The notes: generated by a model from the letters alone, not told the origin. Positions 1 through 5,718 are shown, numbered from the stretch's first letter. The stretch: 5,718 nt of DNA from Candidatus Njordarchaeota archaeon (GCA_029855985.1 JAGSHR010000110.1:1-5718); one strand, 5' to 3'. Program-made: numbers and translations.

Positions 1-1
1 A

Positions 2-391
2 TTGTTTGATACCCCCTTGGAGGTAAAGCCTTCAAGGGGGTATCTTTGTAACTCTTTTCTATTACCGGGACACAATTTTTCTTATGCCACCGTTATTAAA
101 GGAGCAAATTTAGAAGAGTTCTTAAAGCAAGAAGCGTGGATTGCCTACACAGAGATAGTAGACCTTCTTACGGACTTTGATGAAAATGAGAGAGAATACT
201 TTAAGGAAGTGGCTGGAGAGATAGTAGAAAAAGGTTATTATTCCATTGAAAAAGTAAGCAAACAACAGAGAGAATTTCTACAGAAATGCGCAGAAAAAGA
301 AATTTTATTCTATGATTCCCCTGAGCTGAAAGTAACAGGAAACGGCAGAATATACGAAAAAGGATTTGAAATATTGTTGGAGAGAAACTAA
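2..391 (+). CDS. C-terminal part of a possible archaeal-type AAA ATPase, 5' end missing
   Basis: This reading frame is open at the left edge and ends at TAA 389-391, giving 129 visible residues. It contains no methionine codon. The only early start-like codons are TTG at 2 and 17, with no ribosome binding site, so the visible piece is probably the tail of a longer protein or a gene remnant. The last ~90 residues are charged and helical. They end in a segment near residues 95-127 that reads EKEILFYDSPELKVTGNGR followed by a hydrophobic helix. That ending resembles the winged-helix-like C-terminus of archaeal-type ATP-binding proteins (ATPase_2 class), where 'EKxILFYDP...GR' is typical. This assignment is from memory of the family and is inference; no Walker motif is visible because the N-terminal part lies outside. 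Codon use looks like real coding sequence. The first 15 codons lie in a strong hairpin (8-44). The gene converges with pseI, 23 nt away, and is probably unrelated to the glycan operon. Confidence 0.5.
   Translation: MFDTPLEVKPSRGYLCNSFLLPGHNFSYATVIKGANLEEFLKQEAWIAYTEIVDLLTDFDENEREYFKEVAGEIVEKGYYSIEKVSKQQREFLQKCAEKEILFYDSPELKVTGNGRIYEKGFEILLERN
8..44. repeat. Strong GC-rich inverted repeat (hairpin), possible relic or active terminator
   Basis: Positions 8-23 pair with 29-44. The stem is 16 bp with a single G-T wobble (20/32) and includes an uninterrupted 12-bp outer arm containing five C-G pairs. The loop is 5 nt (24-28). On the plus strand it is followed by TTTGTAACTCTTTT, a broken T tract; on the minus strand no T tract follows. 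This looks like a rho-independent terminator for plus-strand transcription arriving from the left, or a palindromic insertion. The difficulty is that the plus-strand frame reads through it without a stop. The repeat itself is certain; its role is not. Confidence 0.65.
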
Positions 392-414
392 AAATCCAAG
401 AATTAAGAATCGTT

Positions 415-1443
415 TTATTCTATTAAATCCCATCTCAAAGGAGTTCCTTTCTTGATATCCCTTTTAGCTCTTCTACCTAAGATATCCTTCAAATATTTAG
501 GATGTAGTCCATAACCTGGCCTTATTGACCTTACATTCTCCTCTGTAAGAACTTCCCCAGCCTTTACGTCCTTAACTACAAAAAGAGATCTTGCAAAAAC
601 TCTATTGTCCTTCATGTTCGCTGTAAGCTCATAATTAACCCTACCAAGAGCTTTCTCAACTTCTCTGATAGCTCTTACCATATTAGCGAACTCATCAGGG
701 GTTAGAGAAAACTCACTATCTGGAGAGTCGATGCTTCTTGATAATACAATGTGTTTTTCTACTACTTTCGCACCTAAAGCAACCGCAGCTATGGGGACAG
801 AAATACCTAAAGTATGATCCGAAATTCCCACAACACAATCGAACATTTGGGCCATATGAGGTATAGTTCTTAAATTAACTTCTTCAGGCAAAGTTGGATA
901 CGAAGACACACATTTCATAAGTATGAATTGATTGTTTCCCATTCTTCTACATGCTTCAACTGCCTCACATATATCACAGAGAGTAGCTATCCCTGTGGAT
1001 ATGAAAACAGGCTTTCCCTTAGAAGCCACATACTCTATTAGTGAAATATCAGTAATTTCAAAGGAAGCTATCTTATACATAGGAACACCCAAGCTTTCAA
1101 GGAAGTCTACCGCAGTACGATCAAAAGGAGTAGAGAAAAAAATCAATCCTAATTTCTCCGAAAGTTCTTTTAACTCATAGTGCCATTCCCATGGAATAAA
1201 CGATTTCTTAAACAAATCATATAGATTTCGGAATCTACTGAATTTTCCATATAGTTTAAAATAAGAACTATCACAATCAATCGTAATAGTATCTGGCTTA
1301 AAAGTCTGAATCTTTATAGCATCAGCACCTGCTTCTTTAGCCGCATACAGCGTTTCCCTTGCAACTTGCAGATCCTGAACATGATTAGATGACAACTCAG
1401 CAACTATAAATACAGATTCCATTTTCAGAAAATCTGCTCTCAA
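415..1443 (-). CDS. pseI: Pseudaminic acid synthase (NeuB family)
   Basis: This 342-residue enzyme should condense phosphoenolpyruvate with a 2,4-diacetamido-2,4,6-trideoxyhexose to give the nine-carbon acid pseudaminate or a close relative, in the cytoplasm. The N-terminal NeuB TIM barrel spans about residues 10-265. It shows VFIVAELSSNH (11-21), AGADAIKIQT (38-47), PWEWHYEL (84-91), FFSTPFD (102-108), YKIASFE (123-129) and FISTGIA (147-153). SDH (His210) and EKH (His231) are 21 residues apart, like the two metal-binding histidines of NeuB. The C-terminal SAF/antifreeze-like domain (about 281-342) carries NRVFARSL and RPGYGLHPKY. The AELSSNH and PWEW features favour PseI over sialic or legionaminic acid synthases. 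The start is TTG 1443, in a TTGA overlap with the WbqC stop, with GAGGAG 8 nt upstream; the in-frame ATG at 1422 has no ribosome binding site. Length matches the family. It is the last gene of the operon. The substrate stereochemistry is inferred, not shown. Confidence 0.92.
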   Translation of the reverse strand: MRADFLKMESVFIVAELSSNHVQDLQVARETLYAAKEAGADAIKIQTFKPDTITIDCDSSYFKLYGKFSRFRNLYDLFKKSFIPWEWHYELKELSEKLGLIFFSTPFDRTAVDFLESLGVPMYKIASFEITDISLIEYVASKGKPVFISTGIATLCDICEAVEACRRMGNNQFILMKCVSSYPTLPEEVNLRTIPHMAQMFDCVVGISDHTLGISVPIAAVALGAKVVEKHIVLSRSIDSPDSEFSLTPDEFANMVRAIREVEKALGRVNYELTANMKDNRVFARSLFVVKDVKAGEVLTEENVRSIRPGYGLHPKYLKDILGRRAKRDIKKGTPLRWDLIE

Positions 1444-2228
1444 TGCAAAATCTCCTCATCCAAGTAATGTTTTATATTAGAATAATGAATATCTCTCTTT
1501 CTTCCAGATCTTATCACACTCAATGCTTGCTCAAATCCAACATTAAACAGAAGATCCACAATTCCCATATAAGGTCTAAAGGCTCCGTTTATTTGCTCAT
1601 ACACAGGATGCTCATAATTGTGATAGTATAGATCAATACCGCGTTTAACTAAAGCACCACCAGATTCGTTTTTCTCAATATAAACAGCTGATCCTATAGG
1701 AGAAATATAAACATCAGCTTTAACTGCATCACATATATTTGCTAACAACTCATCCTTCTTACCAAACATATTTCCAAGCAATGAACTTCTAACAGTGAAA
1801 GTACTTATACCTATTCTCCTCCTTATCTCTTCTATGAGATTTACATTGAAATCCCCAAGAAAAACTATATCATTACAAATTAACCTTTTAATCACAGGAA
1901 ACACCTCATCAAAATAAGGAGATTTTTTGTAAGCTAATTCAATTGACCTAATATGCTTGTATCTCCAGTTCTCATCATCATTTATTACAGCGTCCTTTAT
2001 CAAAATCCGCTTTCTAGAATCCGTCTTCTTAATAGGAATAGTAAGAAATAATTCTCCCTGAGAAGTTTTTATTCTGTTCCTGACTTGCCAACTACGTTTC
2101 ACCAATTGAACATTATCTAAGTAAACAAAAATATCTACCTTATCCATTAAATCAAAGTATCCTAACCAAGGCATATAAGTAGGTTGCATTATGGCACATT
2201 TAACCACTTTTCCTTTTACGCACTGCAT
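1440..2228 (-). CDS. WbqC family protein
   Basis: This 262-residue soluble protein belongs to the WbqC-like family, found in O-antigen, capsule and flagellin-glycan clusters. Its biochemical role is not established as far as I know. The N-terminal signature is clear: IMQPTYMPWLGYFDLMD (13-29), then VDIFVYLDNVQLVKRSWQVR (31-50), NRIKT, and FLTIPI (61-66). ENWRYKHIRSIELAYKKSPYF (86-106) and a C-terminal YYHNYEHPVYEQINGAF...MGIVDLLFN (201-229) complete the usual pattern. There is no signal peptide or membrane helix, so it should be cytoplasmic. The start ATG 2228 has AGGGAAGG 8 nt upstream. A GTG at 2207 (residue 8) is possible and would give a start closer to the conserved core, but its AAGGA is only 3 nt away. 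The gene overlaps the beta-propeller gene upstream by 29 nt and pseI downstream by 4 nt, so all three are probably co-translated. Family assignment is firm; function is open. Confidence 0.88.
   Translation of the reverse strand: MQCVKGKVVKCAIMQPTYMPWLGYFDLMDKVDIFVYLDNVQLVKRSWQVRNRIKTSQGELFLTIPIKKTDSRKRILIKDAVINDDENWRYKHIRSIELAYKKSPYFDEVFPVIKRLICNDIVFLGDFNVNLIEEIRRRIGISTFTVRSSLLGNMFGKKDELLANICDAVKADVYISPIGSAVYIEKNESGGALVKRGIDLYYHNYEHPVYEQINGAFRPYMGIVDLLFNVGFEQALSVIRSGRKRDIHYSNIKHYLDEEILH
1444..1457 (-). promoter_or_regulatory. Ribosome binding site deciding the TTG start of pseI
   Basis: On the minus strand GAGGAG (1457-1452) lies 8 nt before TTG 1443. The site sits inside the end of the WbqC gene, and the TTGA there is both the start of pseI and the stop of WbqC. 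The next in-frame ATG (1422) has no such site. Confidence 0.7.
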
Positions 2229-3108
2229 AACCTATACCTTCCCTACCGTATCCATTACCATTATATAACAAAAACTCATAGCTTTCGTTCCTCAAAAGTA
2301 TAGCATAAGCCTGCATTTCACTGTCCCAACCAGATGCAGGGGGACTGTACAATTTATCATAATGTCTTTTCCACAAAATGCCATCTTCAGAAGTAGCATA
2401 GCCTATTCTATAATTCTTCCCCTTTTCTTTATACGAAAAAAGCATTACGTATTTGCCACCATCTTTAAACACGAAAGGACGAGCCAAAGCATTTTCATTA
2501 CTCTCCAACTTTAGCGCCGGAACCCCAAATTGTTTCCATTCAAAACCGTTTAACGACTCTGCATACTTTATATCATACTGAGGCAAATCAGGATTAACCC
2601 ATCTTATCCCAGATACATACCACATCCTATAATTTTGACCCTCCTTTAAAACATAAGGAGCAGTTAAGATAGATATAGGTTCTTTATCTGTCCTTCTAAG
2701 TATCGGAACTTTGCTAACTCTCTCAAACTTGTTTCCCCCAACACTGCGAGCCAAACCTGGCATCAGTTCCATTCTAACACTAGATCTAGGCCTCCACCCA
2801 ATGTAGTACAGATAAACTTCTTTCCCATCCTTTAAAATACAGGAGGGCGTCACGCCAGAATCATCAAAACAACCTAATTCTCCAGGACCCAACACAGGCT
2901 CACTACAATATTCTAATACATAAACTGAATCCTCCCTCAACTCCACCACCGCATACCCAATGTAAGACCTATTATTATGGTCTCTACCAGAGAAATAAAT
3001 ACGATACACATTACCGCCAACATGTTCAGGAGTAGGCAACATCGCGTGGGTACGCATCCACCAAAATCCAACCTGAGGCACAATAACTAAACCCCTATTT
3101 TCCCACAT
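2200..3108 (-). CDS. Five-bladed beta-propeller protein, GH32/GH43/GH130-like
   Basis: This protein of about 302 residues shows the repeated blade pattern of GH43-type five-bladed propellers. Numbering from an upstream ATG at 3117, these are IGYAVVEL (53-60), IKYAESLNGFEW (183-194), IGYATSEDGILW (238-249) and GIGYAVRKR (294-302). Between them lie paired lines such as YRIYFSGRD (38-46), VYLYYIGW (101-108) and YVMLFSY (223-229). Candidate acidic active-site residues are D85/D86 (FDDSGVTPS), D144/E146 and the D265-E267 of WDSEMQA. This is inference, because the families place catalytic acids at blade centres but I cannot align them here. No signal peptide is present, so it acts in the cytoplasm, unlike most secreted glycosidases of this fold. 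It might be a glycoside phosphorylase, transferase or sugar-trimming enzyme acting on a glycan intermediate. Start: AGGGG (3118-3122) directly abuts ATG 3117 but lies 9 nt before ATG 3108, so 3108 is preferred. The 3' end overlaps WbqC by 29 nt. Confidence 0.72.
   Translation of the reverse strand: MWENRGLVIVPQVGFWWMRTHAMLPTPEHVGGNVYRIYFSGRDHNNRSYIGYAVVELREDSVYVLEYCSEPVLGPGELGCFDDSGVTPSCILKDGKEVYLYYIGWRPRSSVRMELMPGLARSVGGNKFERVSKVPILRRTDKEPISILTAPYVLKEGQNYRMWYVSGIRWVNPDLPQYDIKYAESLNGFEWKQFGVPALKLESNENALARPFVFKDGGKYVMLFSYKEKGKNYRIGYATSEDGILWKRHYDKLYSPPASGWDSEMQAYAILLRNESYEFLLYNGNGYGREGIGYAVRKRKSG
2229..2244 (-). promoter_or_regulatory. Ribosome binding site of the WbqC gene
   Basis: AGGGAAGG (2244-2237) stands 8 nt before ATG 2228, within the coding sequence of the propeller gene. 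It supports the longer WbqC start over GTG 2207. Confidence 0.5.
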
Positions 3109-3122
3109 ATTCTCCATCCCCT
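3109..3122 (-). promoter_or_regulatory. Ribosome binding site of the beta-propeller gene
   Basis: AGGGG (3122-3118) is directly against ATG 3117, which is too close, and 9 nt before ATG 3108, which is well placed. It therefore favours the second ATG. Confidence 0.5.
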
Positions 3123-3136
3123 AAGAATGCAAAATA

Positions 3137-3832
3137 TTACAAATCAAAATACTTCTTTCTCAGACGATTAGCCAACTCATCATGCTTATCTAAAACCTCA
3201 GATCTCGCAGGTAAAACAACAGAACCATCTGGAACATCACGAGTTACTAAAGCCCCCATAGCAACAAAAACGTCATTCCCTACCCTTACAAAATCCTTAA
3301 AAGCAGCGTTTACTCCTATGAAGCATCTCTCTCCTATAAAGCAATGACCTGATATAACCACATGAGAGCTGATATAAGTGTGATCAGATACAACAGTACC
3401 ATGCCCTAAATGGTTTCCACTCCATATCATAACATTATTACCTATTTTTACATTATGCTGAATAGTCTGGTTCTCAAGTATTAGACAGTTCTCACCTATC
3501 TCTACGCCTCTTTCTAAATTAACAAGCTTTGACGAAATATAAGACACCAATTCATACCCCATTCTTTTCAAGCTGATATACTTTTCCATTCTGATTCTGT
3601 TCAATTTCCTATAAGACAGCGCTACATGAGCTTTATATTCGCTAGGAGGAAAATATTTTACCAAATTACTCAACTTAATCAAAGGTAAATCCATAAAGGA
3701 TTCGGACTCAACATATTCATCATCGGCTACAAATGCCACCACTTGATAGTCACTATCATCCGTAAAATAGTAATATGCCAGTTCAGCAATTTCCCCTGTA
3801 CCAAAAATCACAATTTTCTTATTATCTGACAT
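3137..3832 (-). CDS. NeuD/PglD-type sugar acyltransferase (hexapeptide repeat)
   Basis: This 231-residue protein should transfer an acetyl or other acyl group from CoA to a sugar hydroxyl or amine. The N-terminal Rossmann-like domain (about 5-100) begins KIVIFGTGEIAELAYYYF, the nucleotide-sugar-binding type of NeuD and PglD, followed by VVAFVADDEYVESESFMDLPL. From about 108 to 210 runs a left-handed beta-helix with hexapeptide repeats (VEIGEN, VKIGNN, CFIGER, CFIGVN, VRVGND). His144 in NHLGHGTVVSDH is the best candidate for the catalytic histidine, by comparison with PglD, with His151 nearby. In this operon it could acetylate C4 of the diamino sugar, where PseH would normally act, or O-acetylate the finished nonulosonate; the sequence cannot tell. 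The start is ATG 3832, with a near-consensus GGGGGTGA 6 nt upstream inside the preceding gene, which it overlaps by 25 nt. Confidence 0.85.
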   Translation of the reverse strand: MSDNKKIVIFGTGEIAELAYYYFTDDSDYQVVAFVADDEYVESESFMDLPLIKLSNLVKYFPPSEYKAHVALSYRKLNRIRMEKYISLKRMGYELVSYISSKLVNLERGVEIGENCLILENQTIQHNVKIGNNVMIWSGNHLGHGTVVSDHTYISSHVVISGHCFIGERCFIGVNAAFKDFVRVGNDVFVAMGALVTRDVPDGSVVLPARSEVLDKHDELANRLRKKYFDL

Positions 3833-4746
3833 ATCAACTCACCCCCTTTTACAGGCAGAGAGAATTCTCTGTCATAACTTAAAAGTGCACGTATAGCATT
3901 TAAGACTTCATTCAAAGATGTACAATACCTAAGAGGAAAAAGTTGCTCTAAATCTTTATAATACCATCGCTTACTACTATTGACATCCAAGATAACAACT
4001 GGAGTTCTTAGGGCTAAAGATTCATACTTAGTTAAACCATTAGATGTAATCAAAATCTTAGATTCAGAAAGCATATACAAAAATTCATCGTGATTCAGAA
4101 AATCAATTACTCGAGATCCACTAATAGTTGGAAATTTTTTGAAGTGATAAGGATCAATAATAATTACTTCCATTCCAAGTATCGAGAAGAACTCGATTAA
4201 TCTCTTCATGAAATCATAGGAAATAGATGTACAGCCGCCAAAACTAACAACAGCGAAATTTTTCTTAACAAACTTTTTATTAAGAAGTTCCAAAACAACA
4301 GGATGATAAACAAAATATTTCTCACCAAGTAACAACATCCCATCCATTGATGAATATTGAAATCTTTCAGATAAAAAATACGGGATAACAACGTAATCAC
4401 TAAGAGAATCTACCTTTCTATGTAGACAATCCTCATCAAACAAACCGTCTATATAAACAACCTTCTTGCCACGATTCTTCAAATTATTGATAAAAGATAA
4501 GATTGTATCTACATAATATTGAATATAGCTAACGGTTGAAATATCCAAGATACACACTTCACAATCAGAGAGTTCTTTAGACACATCACTATCTGTTAAA
4601 AACCCAACAGCATATTCAAAAAATAAATTCTCATAAATTTTGTAGTCAATAGAAAAACGATCCATGTAACTTACCAAAGACTCACATCTTCGCTTATGCC
4701 CCATACCTACAGAGCAATTAACATCATAAATCAAAGCTACTTTCAT
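3808..4746 (-). CDS. pseG: PseG/SpsG-like UDP-sugar hydrolase or glycosyltransferase
   Basis: This 312-residue protein has the two-Rossmann GT-B fold of PseG, which removes UDP from UDP-2,4-diacetamido-2,4,6-trideoxy-L-altrose to give the PseI substrate. The N-terminal motif GMGHKRRC (14-21) is the family's GxGHxxRC, and its His17 is at the same position as the catalytic histidine of Campylobacter PseG. CILDIS (65-70) and KKVVYIDGLFDE (94-105) match the middle of the first domain. The second domain has GEKYFVYHPVV (141-151), FAVVSFGGCTS (164-174) and ITSNGLTKYESLALRTPVVIL (233-253), the donor-binding loop and its glutamate (E242). It is somewhat longer than PseG (about 275 residues) and divergent, so the symbol is tentative; a related transferase is possible. 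ATG 4746 starts 14 nt after the cytidylyltransferase stop, with only a weak, distant AGGG, so coupling with the upstream gene is likely. G+C is low (about 30 percent in lines counted), below that of the propeller gene. Confidence 0.72.
   Translation of the reverse strand: MKVALIYDVNCSVGMGHKRRCESLVSYMDRFSIDYKIYENLFFEYAVGFLTDSDVSKELSDCEVCILDISTVSYIQYYVDTILSFINNLKNRGKKVVYIDGLFDEDCLHRKVDSLSDYVVIPYFLSERFQYSSMDGMLLLGEKYFVYHPVVLELLNKKFVKKNFAVVSFGGCTSISYDFMKRLIEFFSILGMEVIIIDPYHFKKFPTISGSRVIDFLNHDEFLYMLSESKILITSNGLTKYESLALRTPVVILDVNSSKRWYYKDLEQLFPLRYCTSLNEVLNAIRALLSYDREFSLPVKGGELICQIIRKL
3833..3850 (-). promoter_or_regulatory. Near-consensus ribosome binding site of the acyltransferase gene
   Basis: GGGGGTGA (3846-3839), one base from the full anti-16S complement GGAGGTGA, stands 6 nt before ATG 3832. 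It lies inside the 3' end of the PseG-like gene, so the acyltransferase can be translated strongly despite the 25-nt overlap. Confidence 0.7.
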
Positions 4747-4760
4747 GTCCGTAAATTACC

Positions 4761-5718
4761 CTAATTAAGATTCTCTACAACCATTTCAGCAATTTTCCTC
4801 ATACTATCCTTAAACATCTCCTTGATGTTTTCACATCGATATGTAGTCAAGTTAACACAATCCATTAACTCAGTAGGTATATATGAATCATCAATTACAA
4901 ATATTTTAGATAACTTCTGCATACCTTCAATTACATTACAAGAAATCTGTTCGTCCAAATCCTTATCTATAATAAGCACAACAGAACGATACCTCAAAAC
5001 AATGTCATAGATCCTGTCTTTGTACTTTAGAATCTCCGCTCTGAAAAATCTCTCTTCACACAATCGTTTATCCTCACTATTTAGAACAAAAAAACTCACC
5101 CCAATTCCCAAAGAAGTTAGATAATCAGCAATTTCCAAAGCCAATAATAGGTTCCTACGTTTGCCAATCACAAAAAGCACATTATAAGTCTTATCACCAA
5201 TGTCTTTCTGCTTAACATCTGCATTTATCTTCAATATTTCTGATTTTCTCAATAAAAGTTCTATAACATTTTTCAAGTCAAAAGTTTTCCCCTCCGCAAC
5301 AAGCTCTTCATAAACACGATTCATAAACCTCAAATCCCTAGGAGTATCCACAGAAATCCTATGATTGATAGCATAAAACACTTCTTTATCTCGCAGCAGA
5401 ACTTTTTTGAAATCGGCAAATTTTCTCGGATAAACCTTTAGAACAGGAAACTGGTGTTCTCTCAGTTCGGGAGTCTCTGAATACTTATCTGCGAGCTCCC
5501 AAACTTCTCTTCTTGCTACAAATATGCCTTCGTGTATGGGAGGCTTATCGTTTAAAGGAGCAACATCAGCTATGTCAACATCGGGATGTCGCTTTAGATA
5601 GCCAACCAGTTTATCTATGGTGGAAGGCTCAAGTAAAGGACAGTCTCCGCTTGCAAGAACGCATATATCCGCATTGTGCAGTTTTGCGGCAGTGGTTAAT
5701 CTGCCAACAACATCGTTC
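4761..5718 (-). CDS. SpsF-type cytidylyltransferase fused to a degenerate PseG-like N-terminal half; 5' end missing
   Basis: The frame is open from the right edge (first full codon 5717-5715) to TAG at 4761, with 318 residues visible; the first ~95 residues of the usual enzyme, including the CTP-binding loop, lie outside. The GTG at 5381 is internal and not the start. Visible residues 1-145 are the second half of a CTP_transf_3/SpsF domain: DVVGRLTTAAKLHNADICVL (2-21), ASGDCPLLEPSTID (22-35, metal-binding Asp), EGIFVARREVWE (63-74) and INHRISVDTPRDLRFMNRVY (117-136). The enzyme should couple CMP to the nonulosonate made by PseI, though other acid sugars are possible. Residues about 171-318 form an extra domain: TYNVLFVIGKRRNLLLALEI (177-196), SVVLIIDKDLDEQI (245-258) and SKIFVIDDSYIPTELMDCVN (270-289). 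This layout follows the first Rossmann domain of PseG/SpsG, but without GxGHxxRC and without the second domain. G+C falls from about 45 percent (5461-5700) to about 32 percent (4801-5280). Confidence 0.8.
   Translation of the reverse strand, partial: NDVVGRLTTAAKLHNADICVLASGDCPLLEPSTIDKLVGYLKRHPDVDIADVAPLNDKPPIHEGIFVARREVWELADKYSETPELREHQFPVLKVYPRKFADFKKVLLRDKEVFYAINHRISVDTPRDLRFMNRVYEELVAEGKTFDLKNVIELLLRKSEILKINADVKQKDIGDKTYNVLFVIGKRRNLLLALEIADYLTSLGIGVSFFVLNSEDKRLCEERFFRAEILKYKDRIYDIVLRYRSVVLIIDKDLDEQISCNVIEGMQKLSKIFVIDDSYIPTELMDCVNLTTYRCENIKEMFKDSMRKIAEMVVENLN

Noticed and set aside
98..104. AAAGGAG as a ribosome binding site
   Set aside because: No start codon follows at a suitable distance in the open frame.
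406..421. Small hairpin between the convergent genes as a terminator
   Set aside because: Only 5 A/T-rich base pairs with a 6-nt loop and no clear T run; too weak to call.
932..1180. Plus-strand 82-codon ORF
   Set aside because: It lies wholly opposite the conserved barrel of pseI and has no recognisable protein features; it is an antisense shadow.
1443..1631. Plus-strand 62-codon ORF
   Set aside because: Antisense to WbqC, low-complexity translation, no family resemblance.
4206..4400. Minus-strand 64-codon ORF in another frame of the PseG-like gene
   Set aside because: Nested in a well-supported gene, AT-driven hydrophobic translation.
4747..4760. Internal promoter before the PseG-like gene
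   Set aside because: The gap is 14 nt and the AT-rich surroundings give no convincing -35/-10 pair; read-through from upstream is simpler.
4822..5010. Plus-strand 62-codon ORF
   Set aside because: Antisense to the fusion gene, with no supporting motif or ribosome binding site.
4761..5381. A separate gene starting at GTG 5381
   Set aside because: The frame upstream is open to the window edge and encodes GDCPL and other cytidylyltransferase motifs, so GTG 5381 is internal.

Overview
The window looks like a piece of a bacterial surface-glycan (nonulosonic acid) locus. Six genes run on the minus strand, packed into one apparent operon from the right edge down to position 415. A short, left-truncated plus-strand ORF (to 391) converges on them. 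Gene density is nearly complete: the only gaps are 23, 14 and 19-28 nt, so no stretch over 300 bases lacks a gene. Overall G+C is moderate to low. Arginine is often AGA/AGG and the minus-strand mRNAs are purine-rich. With the left-edge ORF, this fits a bacterium of thermophilic type (Aquificota would be one possibility), but the taxonomic guess is weak.

In transcription order (right to left) the operon encodes: (1) a 3'-complete but 5'-truncated SpsF-type cytidylyltransferase carrying an extra C-terminal domain; (2) a PseG/SpsG-like UDP-sugar hydrolase or transferase with a GMGH motif at His17; (3) a NeuD/PglD-type sugar O/N-acyltransferase with a left-handed beta-helix; (4) a signal-less five-bladed beta-propeller protein of the GH32/GH43/GH130-like kind; (5) a WbqC-family protein; (6) PseI, a pseudaminic acid (or close relative) synthase. 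Four of the five junctions are overlaps or gaps under 20 nt. Overlaps of 25, 29 and 4 nt, with good ribosome binding sites lying inside the upstream genes, argue for translational coupling.

Taken together the operon should remove UDP from a UDP-linked 2,4-diamino sugar (PseG-like), condense the product with phosphoenolpyruvate (PseI), decorate it with an acyl group (NeuD/PglD-like) and activate it with CTP (SpsF-like). The product would be a CMP-nonulosonate for flagellin, S-layer or envelope glycan. The propeller protein and WbqC are accessory steps of unknown chemistry. PseB, PseC and PseH are not in the window and may lie to the right.

The points most worth a second look are the degenerate PseG N-terminal half fused to the cytidylyltransferase, which coincides with a sharp G+C step inside the gene; the overlapping propeller/WbqC pair; and a 16-bp near-perfect hairpin inside the open frame at the left edge.
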